Positions 25,821-34,766 of a stretch of 64,000 nucleotides of DNA are shown piece after piece. The notes beneath the pieces are model-generated. The model was given only the letters and a program-made list of their open reading frames with translations. It was not told the DNA's origin and ran no database searches. The position numbers and the translations under genes are program-made. How positions within the stretch are numbered: position 1 is the stretch's first letter; the number at the start of each line of letters is the position of its first letter. The DNA is from Cupriavidus pinatubonensis (GTDB lineage: Bacteria; Pseudomonadota; Gammaproteobacteria; Burkholderiales; Burkholderiaceae), in the NCBI RefSeq assembly GCF_019602855.1, contig NZ_CP080767.1, forward strand, positions 868,001 to 932,000, read 5' to 3'.

Positions 25821-26603
25821 TCAGACGGTCTCGTGCGGGCTGGCCGGCTGGGGCAGCGGCGCGTCGCTGGCATCGGTCCCGGCAGGATGCGCGAGCCCGC
25901 CATGGCTGCGGGCAGCGTCGGCGGCGTCATGGGCCTGGAGCTGGCGCCACAGGCGGCCGAGGTAGGGATCATCAACGCCATTGGTGGCCAGGCCCAGCAG
26001 GGTCTGCTGCAGGTATTCGCGCGCGGGGCCGTAAAGTCCGACAGCATGGCGCAACCGTTCAACCACGCTGGCATCGGGCAGGCGCCCGGCATAGCCTTCG
26101 TGCTCGCGGTTCATGACGAAGGCGAGTGCACGTTGCTCAGGCCCGTCCGGGTCGCTGCCGGTGCGGACGCGCAGCCAGCGCGGATGATAGGCGCCGGTCA
26201 GCATCTCGCGGCGCCACAACAGACGGAATTCCTGTTCGACCATATGGCTCGGAATGCGGAACACCATGCCGTGGCAACAGCCGCCGCGATCCAGTCCCAG
26301 GACCAGCCCCGGGTTGTCCCACGTGCCGCGGTTGATGCGAGAGTACAGGTAGAAGCCGCGATGGTAGCCATGCACGGTCGCGCGCTGGCGTTCGGTGTGC
26401 ACCACCATCGGGTTCCAGATCAGGGAGCCGTAGCCGAATACCCAGACATCGCCGTTTAGCGCGCCATCATCGGGCCGGCTGGCGAGCGCATCGTGAAGCG
26501 TTTGCTCGAGCGCTTGCTCGGGCAACAGGGCGGACGCGATCGGCGTGCTGCACAGCGAGGAGCGCAGCCGGTCCGTTTCGAGGTCCTGTCGGGTGATGGC
26601 CAT
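25821..26603 (-). CDS. chaC: ChaC-like gamma-glutamylcyclotransferase
   Basis: 260 residues. VWVFGYGSLIWNP (about 53-65) is the substrate-binding motif of ChaC enzymes, which cleave glutathione to 5-oxoproline and Cys-Gly. RGTWDNPGLVLGLDRGG and VFRIPSHMVEQEFRLLWRREM also fit. The C-terminus adds a stretch rich in Ala, His and Pro beyond the fold. ATG at 26603. First gene of a likely two-gene unit with the ankyrin protein. The symbol is by family; activity on glutathione is inferred. Confidence 0.9.
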   Translation of the reverse strand: MAITRQDLETDRLRSSLCSTPIASALLPEQALEQTLHDALASRPDDGALNGDVWVFGYGSLIWNPMVVHTERQRATVHGYHRGFYLYSRINRGTWDNPGLVLGLDRGGCCHGMVFRIPSHMVEQEFRLLWRREMLTGAYHPRWLRVRTGSDPDGPEQRALAFVMNREHEGYAGRLPDASVVERLRHAVGLYGPAREYLQQTLLGLATNGVDDPYLGRLWRQLQAHDAADAARSHGGLAHPAGTDASDAPLPQPASPHETV

Positions 26604-26818
26604 GCTGCCAGCATAATGCAAAGCGGGGCAACGGGCAGGGGCCGCAAGCGGCACGGCCGCCATATTTCGTCGGTGGCGGCCAACGGTGTGGGTGCCGGGC
26701 AACGGTCAGGCAGCAATTGACGATTTGTCCGCGATCACGCCAGCGCGCGTCTGCACTGGCTCTGGCTGCCACCTTGTCCTTACAATGGCAGCATTATCCC
26801 GACCATGGAGAACCGGCA

Positions 26819-27139
26819 ATGGCGCGTACGCTTACGGTGGTGTTCAGCGGCGGCAAGGAGTTCGAATTCACGATCAGCCAGGCCGAACTGGCATCGATCC
26901 CGGAGGACGCAGCGTGGCGCTGGTTCGACAAGGAATACACCGACCTCGATTGCCAGGCGTCGAGCCCTGTTGGCAAGGTGCTCGTGATCGACAAGATCCT
27001 GAACGTCGCAAAATTCTCGGGGGAGTCGCGCTTTACCGGCGATACCGCCTGGGCGCAGGAATATGCTCGCCATGCGGCGCGCCTGCTGGACCGCGACAAG
27101 GTCCGCGTCGATGTCGGCAATGCCGCCATCGGCTTCTGA
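26819..27139 (+). CDS. hypothetical protein, 106 residues
   Basis: Not recognised. A small acidic-aromatic protein with no signal peptide or membrane segment. It opens MARTLTVVFSGGKEFEFTIS, has a Trp-rich centre (AAWRWFDKEYTDLDC) and ends RVDVGNAAIGF. The start at 26819 is supported by GGAG upstream. It is divergent from chaC across 215 bases and faces the FKBP gene across a 10-bp hairpin. Codon use matches its neighbours, so it looks native and real. Confidence 0.75.
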   Translation: MARTLTVVFSGGKEFEFTISQAELASIPEDAAWRWFDKEYTDLDCQASSPVGKVLVIDKILNVAKFSGESRFTGDTAWAQEYARHAARLLDRDKVRVDVGNAAIGF

Positions 27140-27176
27140 GCCGATTTCTCGGCCAATACTGAGACTGAAACGGAAG

Positions 27177-27199
27177 CGAAGCGGGCAATGCCCGCTTCG
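27177..27199. terminator. 10-bp hairpin between convergent genes
   Basis: CGAAGCGGGC, loop AAT, GCCCGCTTCG: a perfect 10-bp stem in the 69-base gap between the hypothetical gene and the FKBP gene. Only weak T-richness follows on the - strand. It may serve as a bidirectional terminator. Confidence 0.6.
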
Positions 27200-27208
27200 T
27201 CATTGGCG

Positions 27209-27556
27209 TCAGACGCCCAGCAATTCCACTTCGAACAGCAGCGTGGCGTTCGGCGGAATCACGCCGCCGGCGCCGCGCGCACCGTAGCCCAGGTCGGCCG
27301 GGATCACCAGACGGCGCACGCCGCCAACCTTCATGCCCTGCACGCCTTCATCCCAGCCGCGGATGACATGGCCGGCGCCCAGCGGGAACACGAACGGGTC
27401 ATTGCGATCCTTGCTCGAATCGAACTTGCGGCCGGCCTGGCCGTTTTCGTACAGCCAGCCGGTGTAGTGCACGGTCACGTGCTTGCCGGCAACGGCTTCG
27501 GCGCCGGAGCCGACGGTGGTGTCTTCGTACTGCAGGCCAGACGGGGTCGTCTGCAT
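27209..27556 (-). CDS. FKBP-type peptidyl-prolyl cis-trans isomerase
   Basis: 115 residues, a single FKBP domain: [59 protein letters not shown] and [14 protein letters not shown] are the standard conserved blocks. No signal peptide, so cytoplasmic. Catalyses proline isomerisation during folding. Last gene of the leftward glnS-to-FKBP run, 71 bases after yaeQ. Confidence 0.96.
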   Translation of the reverse strand: MQTTPSGLQYEDTTVGSGAEAVAGKHVTVHYTGWLYENGQAGRKFDSSKDRNDPFVFPLGAGHVIRGWDEGVQGMKVGGVRRLVIPADLGYGARGAGGVIPPNATLLFEVELLGV

Positions 27557-27627
27557 GGTGTTATTCCTTCCGGTTGGTGCAAATAAATGCGGTGGGATCG
27601 GGGCGGGGCAGGTCGATGCCGGCCTGC

Positions 27628-28176
27628 TCAGCCTGCGGCGCGCTGGAGTACATCCAGCGTCAGTTGCACATTGCGGTCGTCGTCGCTGACCCAGATCTCG
27701 CCATCCTGGATTGTCACGGACAGGCGCATGGCGCGTTGCGCGAGCGCGGCCAGCGCGTCGACGGCGTCAGTCGGCACATTGTAGACCGTGACGTTGCGCA
27801 GCTTGCCGGCCTTGCCGGCCATGCCCTTCCACCATTCGCGCGCGCTGGCGCCGTTATAGGCATAGACCGTGACGCGTTCGGCGCGTGCGGCCGCGCGCTT
27901 GAGCCGCGCTTCGTCGGGCTGGCCGAGCTCCACCCAGTGGATGATGTCGCCGGTCAGGCTCTTCTCCCACAGGTCCGGCTCGTCCGGCTCGTCGAGGCCA
28001 CGGGTGAAGGCGAGGGTTTCGCTGGCTTCGCAGGCAAAGGCGAGCAGCCGCACCATCATGCGCGCATCGTTCTCGGACGGATGCTGGGCGATGGTCAGCG
28101 CATGGCTGCCATAGTAGGGCCGGTCCATGTCGGACACGGACAGTTCGGCTTTGAAGATCGTGGATTTGAGCGCCAT
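27628..28176 (-). CDS. yaeQ: YaeQ family protein
   Basis: 182 residues. [36 protein letters not shown] is the signature opening of YaeQ, a compact fold related to PD-(D/E)XK nucleases. [21 protein letters not shown] carries the putative active-site acids. E. coli YaeQ was once linked to RfaH suppression; its real role is unclear. The ATG at 28176 gives this canonical start; six extra residues upstream are unlikely. Confidence 0.92.
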   Translation of the reverse strand: MALKSTIFKAELSVSDMDRPYYGSHALTIAQHPSENDARMMVRLLAFACEASETLAFTRGLDEPDEPDLWEKSLTGDIIHWVELGQPDEARLKRAAARAERVTVYAYNGASAREWWKGMAGKAGKLRNVTVYNVPTDAVDALAALAQRAMRLSVTIQDGEIWVSDDDRNVQLTLDVLQRAAG

Positions 28177-28300
28177 GGGGAAAGCGTGAGGCACGCGTCA
28201 TGCGACGCGAAAGGCCGCATCATACGTGATTCGGGCCGCCGGACATATGGCCGGCACCGGCCAGGCGCGAGCAGGCTGGCGAGAGGCCAGCCGCACGACA

Positions 28301-28609
28301 TCAGCGCTTGCGGTATTCGCTGAGATAGAAGCGCAGCAGCGCCGACATCAGCACGGTGCTCAGGAAAGCCGCCGCCACGACCATGGCATTGCCGGCCGGG
28401 CTGTCGATCTGGCCAGCCGTCGCAAGGCGGAACAGCCAGGTGCCGACCGTCATGGCCAGGAACGGCAGCAGCAGCGCGCCGCGGCCATAGGTGCGCACAG
28501 CCCACAGCGGGAAGCGACGCAGGAAATCAGCGGGGATGGCGCACAGCAGGCACGCCCCGGAGGCGGCCAGCGCGGCGGCCACGATGTCGCCAGAGTGGAT
28601 ATCGATCAT
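28301..28609 (-). CDS. small integral membrane protein
   Basis: 102 residues with about three transmembrane helices (about 8-30, 45-65 and 73-95) and a basic C-terminus (RFYLSEYRKR). No family recognised. ATG at 28609. It sits between the YceI gene (115 bases upstream) and yaeQ on the same strand. Confidence 0.72.
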   Translation of the reverse strand: MIDIHSGDIVAAALAASGACLLCAIPADFLRRFPLWAVRTYGRGALLLPFLAMTVGTWLFRLATAGQIDSPAGNAMVVAAAFLSTVLMSALLRFYLSEYRKR

Positions 28610-28724
28610 TGTCTGTCTCGCATCGCCGGGCACGCAGGATGAGGACGCGACGCGGCAGGCAATTGGGGAAAAGCAAACCACTAATTTTACAAAAGAATCG
28701 GACTGCAAAGGTGATCCGATGCCG

Positions 28725-29324
28725 TCATGGGGCTACCGAATCCGAGGGCATCGCTTCAACCGAGATCTGTAGCGTCACGTTGTCACCCACTTCAGGGAGG
28801 AAGCGGGTCATGCCAAAACCACTGCGCGTCACAGTGGCGTGGAAGTCACCGCCGCAGACCTTGCGGCGGATGCCGAACAGCGAGATCTCGCCGCAGCTGA
28901 AGCGGTCGGCTTCCAGCCGCAGCGGCCGGGTCGTGCTCAGCAGGGTCAGTTCGCCTTCGACAGCCACCAGCTTGCCGTTTTCGACAACGAAGCGGTCGGC
29001 CCGCAACCTGGCCACCGGCGAATTCGCGGCATCGAAGAATTGTGCCGAACGCAGCACGCCGTCAAGGCTTCGGTTGCCGGTGTCCACCGACGCCGTATCC
29101 ACGGTGAAATCGATGCCGCCGGCGCCCGTGGCAGGATCGTAGATGATTCGCCCGTCGATCTTGCCAAACCTTCCGCGCACCGTGGTGCGGTCGAAATGGC
29201 TCGTGGCGAAGTAGACGGTCGTATGCGTCGGGTCGACGGTGTACGAAACCGGCGCAGCACCGGCCGCGCCACCACCCGTCACACCCAAGGCAGCCAGCAG
29301 CCACGCAAGGCATCGCAAACGCAT
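28725..29324 (-). CDS. YceI family periplasmic lipid-binding-like protein
   Basis: 199 residues. A signal peptide (MRLRCLAWLLAALGVTGGGAAGA) is followed by the YceI lipocalin-like barrel (YTVDPTHTTVYFATSHFD, GRFGKIDGRIIYDPATGAG, ADRFVVENGKLVAVEGELTL). Family members bind polyprenyl-like lipids. Starts 12 bases after the MAPEG gene stop, so almost certainly cotranscribed with it. Confidence 0.93.
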   Translation of the reverse strand: MRLRCLAWLLAALGVTGGGAAGAAPVSYTVDPTHTTVYFATSHFDRTTVRGRFGKIDGRIIYDPATGAGGIDFTVDTASVDTGNRSLDGVLRSAQFFDAANSPVARLRADRFVVENGKLVAVEGELTLLSTTRPLRLEADRFSCGEISLFGIRRKVCGGDFHATVTRSGFGMTRFLPEVGDNVTLQISVEAMPSDSVAP

Positions 29325-29336
29325 GGCTGGTCGCTC

Positions 29337-29723
29337 CTAGTTATGCACGAAAACCGGCAGCAGGAAAATGCCGATCGCCGACAGGTAACCGATGGTCCAG
29401 CACAGCGAGCGCAGCGTAGGGCGGTCCGTCAGGTAGCACACCGTGTAGAGCACGCGCGCGAGGATGAAAACGATTGCCAGCTCGTTGATGCGCGCCTGCG
29501 GAGCCTGCAGAAAGCTCGCGGACAGGACTGCGGCGGCAAAGAACGGAAATGCCTCGAAATGGTTCCGGTGTGCCATGTCGGCACGGCGCGCGCGGCCGCT
29601 CTGGCGTTCCAGCCAGCCGCGCGGATCGTGATTGTCGAAGGCCTTGCCGCCACCTTTGGCTATGGCCACGGTCAAGATCGGCAGGACGCCTGCCACCAGG
29701 ACACACCAGAATGCGATCGGCAT
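29337..29723 (-). CDS. MAPEG family membrane protein
   Basis: 128 residues, four predicted helices. HRNHFEAFPFFAAAVL and the late ARVLYTVCYLTDRPTLRSLCWTIG are characteristic of bacterial MAPEG (eicosanoid/glutathione metabolism) proteins. The substrate in bacteria is unknown. The ATG at 29723 is chosen because it opens directly into TM1. Lies between the S4-domain gene and the YceI gene. Confidence 0.92.
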   Translation of the reverse strand: MPIAFWCVLVAGVLPILTVAIAKGGGKAFDNHDPRGWLERQSGRARRADMAHRNHFEAFPFFAAAVLSASFLQAPQARINELAIVFILARVLYTVCYLTDRPTLRSLCWTIGYLSAIGIFLLPVFVHN

Positions 29724-29786
29724 CGTTCCGTCCTTCCGTGAAGCTGCATTCTTCCCGGTGGCCGCGCCGCTGCCGTGCACCGGCAA

Positions 29787-30029
29787 TCAGGCGGCAACCA
29801 CCCGGATGTCGATGCCGGCCAGGCTCACCACCTGGCCGACGCGGATTTTCGCAGTCTTGCGCGACTCGGGCTCGCCGTCCACCGAGACTTCGCCGGCCGC
29901 GACCAGCGCCTTGCCGGCGCCGCCGCTGTCGCATATGCCGGCCAGCTTGAGCAGGTCATTGAGCGCAATGAATTCGCCGTCGAGCTCGAACGTGATGACC
30001 TGCACGTTCGATTTGCCTGCCTTTGCCAT
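29787..30029 (-). CDS. S4-domain RNA-binding protein (YbcJ-like)
   Basis: 80 residues making one S4 RNA-binding motif: FIALNDLLKLAGICDSGGAGKALVAAGEVSVDGEPESRKTAKIRVGQVV. Homologous to YbcJ/RlbA-type proteins that bind structured RNA; the target is unknown. Its ATG at 30029 overlaps the glnS stop by one base (TGATG). A GTG at 30032 is an alternative. Translation is therefore probably coupled to glnS. Confidence 0.9.
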   Translation of the reverse strand: MAKAGKSNVQVITFELDGEFIALNDLLKLAGICDSGGAGKALVAAGEVSVDGEPESRKTAKIRVGQVVSLAGIDIRVVAA

Positions 30030-31789
30030 CACTTGCCCCAGCTGTCTTTCAACCCGACGATGCGGTTGAATACCGGCTTGCCCGGCTGGGAATCGTTGCG
30101 GTCGGCGACGAAGTAGCCATGGCGCTCGAACTGGAAGCGGTCTTCCGGCTTCGCGTCACGCAGGCTCGGCTCCAGATAGGCGGTGATTACCTTCTTCGAA
30201 TCGGGGTTCAGCGCTTCGAGGAAGTTCTTGCCGCCGGCATCCGGGTTCGGGTCGTTGAACAAGCGGTCGTACAGGCGCACTTCGCACTCGTAGGCCGCGG
30301 CGGCGCTGACCCAGTGGATCACGCCCTTGACCTTGACGCTGTCCGCGCCCGGCGTGCCGCTCTTGGTGTCGGGCAGGTAGTTTGCGTGCACGGCGATGAC
30401 GTTACCGTCAGCGTCCTTGTCCACGCCGGTGCACTCGATCACATAGCCGTACTTCAGGCGCACCTTGTTGCCCGGGAACAGGCGGAAATAGCCCTTCGGC
30501 GGGGTCTCGTTGAAGTCCTCGCGCTCGATCCACAGCTCGCGCGAGATCGGGAACACGCGCTTGCCCAATTCCGGCTTCTTCGGATGCACCGGCGCCGAGC
30601 ATTCCTCGGTCTGGCCTTCGGGGTAGTTGTCGAGGATCAGCTTGAGCGGGTCGAGCACGGCCACGCCGCGCGCTGCGCGCGCGTCCAGGTCGTCGCGCAC
30701 GGAGCCTTCGAGCGTGCTCATGTCGATCCAGCTGTCGGCCTTGGCCACGCCCACGCGGTCGCAGAACAGCTGGATCGATTCCGGCGTGTAGCCGCGGCGG
30801 CGGATACCGACGATGGTCGGCATGCGCGGATCGTCCCAGCCGTCCACGCGCTGTTCGTCCACCAGTTGCTTGAGCTTGCGCTTGCTGGTGATCGCGTAGG
30901 TCAGGTTCAGGCGCGCGAATTCATACTGGTGCGGCAGCGGATCGCGGAACACGCCAGCGTCGCGCAGATGCTCGAGCACCCAGTCGTACAGCGGGCGATT
31001 GTTCTCGAACTCGAGCGTGCACAGCGAATGCGAGATGTTCTCGATCGCATCCGAAATACAGTGCGTGAAGTCGTACATCGGGTAGATGCACCACTTGTCG
31101 CCAGTACGGTGGTGATGGGCATGGCGGATACGGTAGATCACTGGATCGCGCATCACGATGTTCGGCGCGGTCATGTCGATCTTCGCGCGCAGCACGTGCT
31201 CGCCGTCCTTGTACTTGCCGTCGCGCATATCGCGGAACAGCTGCAGGTTCTCCTCGACGCTGCGGTCGCGGAATGGCGAAGGCTTGCCCGGCTCCGAGAA
31301 ATTGCCACGGTTGGCGGCGATCTGCTCCGCGCTCTGGCTGTCGACATAGGCGGCGCCGCGCTCGATCAGCTTTTCGGCAAACGCGTACAGCTGGTCGAAG
31401 TAGTCGCTCGCATAATGCAGGTGCGGCTGGCCGCCCGGGGTCTTGCTGTCCCAGGAAAAGCCGAGCCAGTGCACCGCGTCGATGATCGAGTCGACGTATT
31501 CGGTGTCTTCCTTGACCGGATTGGTGTCGTCGAAGCGCAGGTGGCAGCGGCCGCCGTAGTCGCGCGCGAGGCCGAAGTTCAGGCAGATGCTCTTGGCATG
31601 GCCGATATGCAGGTAGCCGTTGGGCTCCGGCGGAAAGCGGGTGATGACGGTCGGCAGCGGCTCGCCCTGGCTGTCCTGGCGGCCGGCGTACGTGCCGGCT
31701 GCGAGATCCTGGTCAATGATGCTCCGCAGAAAGTTGGAGACTGCGGGCGAGGCGGGCGTGCTGTCGGTAGGCTTGTTGTCGTGGCTCAT
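30029..31789 (-). CDS. glnS: glutaminyl-tRNA synthetase
   Basis: 586 residues from ATG 31789. Class I synthetase that charges tRNA-Gln. The HIGH motif is in [21 protein letters not shown] and the KMSKS-like element in [33 protein letters not shown] and the C-terminal anticodon-binding barrels ([12 protein letters not shown]) are present. It begins the leftward run of small genes. The 255-base upstream region is divergent with the CoA-transferase gene. Confidence 0.97.
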   Translation of the reverse strand: MSHDNKPTDSTPASPAVSNFLRSIIDQDLAAGTYAGRQDSQGEPLPTVITRFPPEPNGYLHIGHAKSICLNFGLARDYGGRCHLRFDDTNPVKEDTEYVDSIIDAVHWLGFSWDSKTPGGQPHLHYASDYFDQLYAFAEKLIERGAAYVDSQSAEQIAANRGNFSEPGKPSPFRDRSVEENLQLFRDMRDGKYKDGEHVLRAKIDMTAPNIVMRDPVIYRIRHAHHHRTGDKWCIYPMYDFTHCISDAIENISHSLCTLEFENNRPLYDWVLEHLRDAGVFRDPLPHQYEFARLNLTYAITSKRKLKQLVDEQRVDGWDDPRMPTIVGIRRRGYTPESIQLFCDRVGVAKADSWIDMSTLEGSVRDDLDARAARGVAVLDPLKLILDNYPEGQTEECSAPVHPKKPELGKRVFPISRELWIEREDFNETPPKGYFRLFPGNKVRLKYGYVIECTGVDKDADGNVIAVHANYLPDTKSGTPGADSVKVKGVIHWVSAAAAYECEVRLYDRLFNDPNPDAGGKNFLEALNPDSKKVITAYLEPSLRDAKPEDRFQFERHGYFVADRNDSQPGKPVFNRIVGLKDSWGK

Positions 31790-32044
31790 GGTGGCGCCGG
31801 CTGGCGGCTGGATGGACCGCTTGGTCTTCAGTGTTGCGTGGCGGATTGCCAATTTCATGATTTTACCGTGCCAGCGGTGCCACTCGGCAGGAGCACGTTG
31901 GATTTGTGCCCGCTTTTGTCCATGGCGGCACCCGGCTGGCGTGGTGGGGATCACGGAAAGTGACGTCCGGGGGTAGCATGTAGGGCGAACGTTCACCGGC
32001 CGGCCGGCTTCGCGCCCCCCGGCATCTTTTCGGGGTTTGCCGCC

Positions 32045-33484
32045 ATGACTGCCAGTCTCGATACCGCTACTGTTCCCGCCGCGCCGGCCAGTGTTGTCTC
32101 TGCCTTGTGGCAGGGCGCCGGGTTGCCTGCCGAAACGCTGGATCACCTTGTCCTCACGGGCGACGAGCCGGTGCTGCCGTCCAGCTTTGCCGTGGGTACC
32201 GCGGCACAGGCCAGCCTGGCGGCCTCGGCCCTGGCCGCCGCTGCGCTTTGGCACCAGCGTACCGGCCGCTGGCAGCAGGTCGGCGTGGAGATGCGCCATG
32301 CCATCACCGAATTCCGCAGCGAGCGCTACCTGCGCGTAGATGGCGGCCCGGCCCCGGAGCTCTGGGACAAGATCGCCGGCGTCTATCGCTGCGGCGATGG
32401 CCGCTGGGTTCGCCTGCACACCAACTTCCCGCACCACCGGGATGGCGTCCTGCGGCTACTGGGCTGCGCTCACGACAAGGCTGCGGTCCAGGCGGCGCTT
32501 GGCAAGTGGGAAGCCGAAGCGTTCGAGGCCACGGCGTCCGACGCCGGCCTGGTCGTTGCCGCCATGCGCAGCTTCGACGAATGGGACCGGCATCCGCAGG
32601 CCGAGGCGCTGCGCGGGCTGCCGCCAGTGACGCTCGAGCGGATCGGCGAAGCGCCGCCGCAGCCCTTGCCAGCGCTGCCTTCGGCCGAAGGCCGGCCGCT
32701 TTCCGGTGTCCGCGTCCTAGATTTCACGAGGATCATCGCCGGGCCGGTAGCGGGGCGGACTCTGGCCGCGCATGGGGCCGACGTACTGATGGTCACGGCA
32801 GCGCACCTGCCGGCCATTGCCCCGCTGGTGATCGACACCGGCCGCGGCAAGCGCAACTGCGAGCTCGACCTGCGCGACCCCGACGACAAGCGCACGCTGC
32901 ACAAGTTGCTGCATGGCGCCGATGTGATGCTGCAGGGCTATCGGCCCGGCGGGTTGGCTGAACTGGGCGTGGGCCCTGAAGCGGCCGCGCGTGCCCGGCC
33001 CGGCATCATCTATGTGTCGCTAAGTGCCTACGGCCATGTCGGGCCGTGGTCAGGCAAGCGCGGGTTCGATTCGCTGGTGCAGACGGCGACGGGTTTCAAC
33101 CATGCGGAAGCGCAGGCGGCCGGGGACGATGTCCCGCGTCCCTTGCCGGCTCAGGTACTCGACCATGCGGCTGGTTACCTGCTCGCGTTTGGCGCCATGG
33201 CGGCGCTGCACCGGCGCGCCACCGAAGGCGGGAGCTGGCTTGTGCGCGTGTCGCTGGCGCAGGTCGGGCAGTGGCTGCGGGGTTTGGGCCGCGTGCCGGA
33301 TGGGCTGCAGGCACCCGAGCAGAAGATTGACGACGTCGCCGACCTGTTGGAGGTGCTGCCGTCGGGCTTCGGCATGCTGACAGTGGTGCGGCACGCCGCC
33401 CAGCTGTCCGAGACGCCGGCGCACTGGGCGCTGCCTTCTGAGCCGCTGGGCACGCACGCGCCGGAGTGGCTGCCGCGCGGCTGA
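32045..33484 (+). CDS. CaiB/BaiF-like CoA-transferase with apparently swapped halves
   Basis: 479 residues. The usual N-terminal opening of family III CoA-transferases ([17 protein letters not shown]) begins only at about residue 221. The likely catalytic Asp342 is in [12 protein letters not shown]. Residues 1-200 resemble the later part of a normal member: helix and strand [19 protein letters not shown] ... VGVEMR, then [16 protein letters not shown] and [18 protein letters not shown]. So the order looks permuted, or two partial copies are joined. Acyl-CoA substrate unknown. ATG at 32045 follows a short spacer from the divergent glnS gene. Confidence 0.85.
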   Translation: MTASLDTATVPAAPASVVSALWQGAGLPAETLDHLVLTGDEPVLPSSFAVGTAAQASLAASALAAAALWHQRTGRWQQVGVEMRHAITEFRSERYLRVDGGPAPELWDKIAGVYRCGDGRWVRLHTNFPHHRDGVLRLLGCAHDKAAVQAALGKWEAEAFEATASDAGLVVAAMRSFDEWDRHPQAEALRGLPPVTLERIGEAPPQPLPALPSAEGRPLSGVRVLDFTRIIAGPVAGRTLAAHGADVLMVTAAHLPAIAPLVIDTGRGKRNCELDLRDPDDKRTLHKLLHGADVMLQGYRPGGLAELGVGPEAAARARPGIIYVSLSAYGHVGPWSGKRGFDSLVQTATGFNHAEAQAAGDDVPRPLPAQVLDHAAGYLLAFGAMAALHRRATEGGSWLVRVSLAQVGQWLRGLGRVPDGLQAPEQKIDDVADLLEVLPSGFGMLTVVRHAAQLSETPAHWALPSEPLGTHAPEWLPRG

Positions 33485-33491
33485 TGCGGAG

Positions 33492-34109
33492 TCAGGCGCC
33501 AGTGAGCCTCGCCATCCAGTCGGCCATGTCGCGCTCGGTTTCGTTGCCTTCGCGCTGCGCGGCCAGGATGCGCGCGCGGTCGGCGGCGGGCCGGTTCTGG
33601 CTCAGTTTGAACTTCGCCTCGACACGCGTTGGCACCACGCGCAGGCCGACGATGGCCCCCAGCATTTTTTGCTGGAAGTCCTCAGGCAGGCCGCGCCACT
33701 GCTCGGCATAGTCGGGCTCGTTGCGGCCGATCAGGCGCTTTAGCAGTGCGTCCTTTTCGCCGGCGTCATGCACCGTAGTGACGTCGGCATACACATGCAC
33801 CGCGACGTAGTTCCAGGTCGGCACCGACAGCTTCTGTTCGTACAGCGACGGGGATACATAGCCGTGCGGGCCCTGGAACACCAGCAGCGCCTGCGGCGAT
33901 TGCTCCAGCCAGCGCCAATGCGGATTCGCGCGCGCGACGTGTCCTTCGATCCGCCAGGTTTGCCCGTCGCGCTCCGCCACAACCGGAAGATGCGTCGCAA
34001 ACGGCCGGTGATCCGCATCGTTGCCAGTCAGCGTCGCGAACGCATAGCGGCGCATGACTTCATCGATCAGTGCGGGATCGTCGCTGGAAAAATGGGATGG
34101 CGTGTACAT
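33492..34109 (-). CDS. PaiB-like FMN-binding protein
   Basis: 205 residues. MYTPSHFSSDDPALIDEVMRRYAFATL and WNYVAVHVYADV are the PaiB signatures. The fold is the split-barrel flavin type, and B. subtilis PaiB is called a negative regulator of sporulation/protease genes. A regulatory role here is not shown by the sequence. First of three small leftward genes (with the PNPOx-like and PhzF genes upstream), 11 bases after the PNPOx-like gene. Confidence 0.92.
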   Translation of the reverse strand: MYTPSHFSSDDPALIDEVMRRYAFATLTGNDADHRPFATHLPVVAERDGQTWRIEGHVARANPHWRWLEQSPQALLVFQGPHGYVSPSLYEQKLSVPTWNYVAVHVYADVTTVHDAGEKDALLKRLIGRNEPDYAEQWRGLPEDFQQKMLGAIVGLRVVPTRVEAKFKLSQNRPAADRARILAAQREGNETERDMADWMARLTGA

Positions 34110-34120
34110 GGAATCGAGTC

Positions 34121-34738
34121 CTAGTAGAGCGAAGTGCGCAGCCGCTCGGGAAGTTCGCGGTCGTAGGCAGTGCCATCGATCGCGTTGCGGCTCAACGCCG
34201 CCAGGATTTCACCATTGCTGGGGAGTTCGCTGCGCGGGCGCTGCGTATCCGCATCCCACAGGCGCGAGCGCAGCAATGCTCGGGCGCACTGGAAAAACAC
34301 GGCCTCGACCTGGATGACCAGCACTGACACGGGCGCCTTGCCTGCGACGACGCACCTCGCAATGAAGGCGGGATCGACCGAAATCCGCGCGGTCCCGTTG
34401 ATGCGCAGCGTCTCGTTGATGCCGGGGATCACGAACAGCAGCCCCACGCGCGGATCGGCGACGATATTGCGCAGGCTGTCGATGCGGTTGTTGCCGCGGC
34501 GGTCGGGCAACAGCAGCGTGCGTTCGTCCAGCACCTGCACGAAGCCTGGAGCGTCGCCGCGCGGCGAGCATTCCGCAGCATCCTTGCCGACAGTCGAAAG
34601 CAGGCACAGTGGCGCCGCTTCCAAAAAGGCGCGGTAGTGCGGGTGCAGGTAGTCGACTTCCTTTGCGAGCGACGGTGCAGCCGGCCTGGCATACAACGCT
34701 TCGAGCTCAGCAAGCGTGGTAATGGTGTGCGGGTCCAT
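34121..34738 (-). CDS. pyridoxamine-5'-phosphate-oxidase-like flavin protein
   Basis: 205 residues of the split-barrel FMN fold in the MSMEG_1061-type group: PLCLLSTVGKDAAECSPRGDAPGFVQVLDERTLLLPDRRGNNRIDSL, VGLLFVIPGINETLRINGTARI, and a C-terminal AVFFQCARALLRSRLW. Does not look like a true PdxH (that gene is at 14.9 kb). Biochemical role unknown. ATG at 34738; the PhzF gene ends 28 bases upstream. Confidence 0.85.
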   Translation of the reverse strand: MDPHTITTLAELEALYARPAAPSLAKEVDYLHPHYRAFLEAAPLCLLSTVGKDAAECSPRGDAPGFVQVLDERTLLLPDRRGNNRIDSLRNIVADPRVGLLFVIPGINETLRINGTARISVDPAFIARCVVAGKAPVSVLVIQVEAVFFQCARALLRSRLWDADTQRPRSELPSNGEILAALSRNAIDGTAYDRELPERLRTSLY

Positions 34739-34766
34739 GGGGGATCTTTGCAGGGTAAGGCCGGCG

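Noticed and set aside
33061..33080. GGTTCGATTC resembling a tRNA T-arm
   Set aside because: It lies inside the CoA-transferase coding frame and no acceptor, D or anticodon arms can be built around it. No tRNA gene was found elsewhere.
34121..34738. Second pdxH
   Set aside because: It lacks the C-terminal PdxH dimer signature, and a full pdxH is present at 14917-15555.
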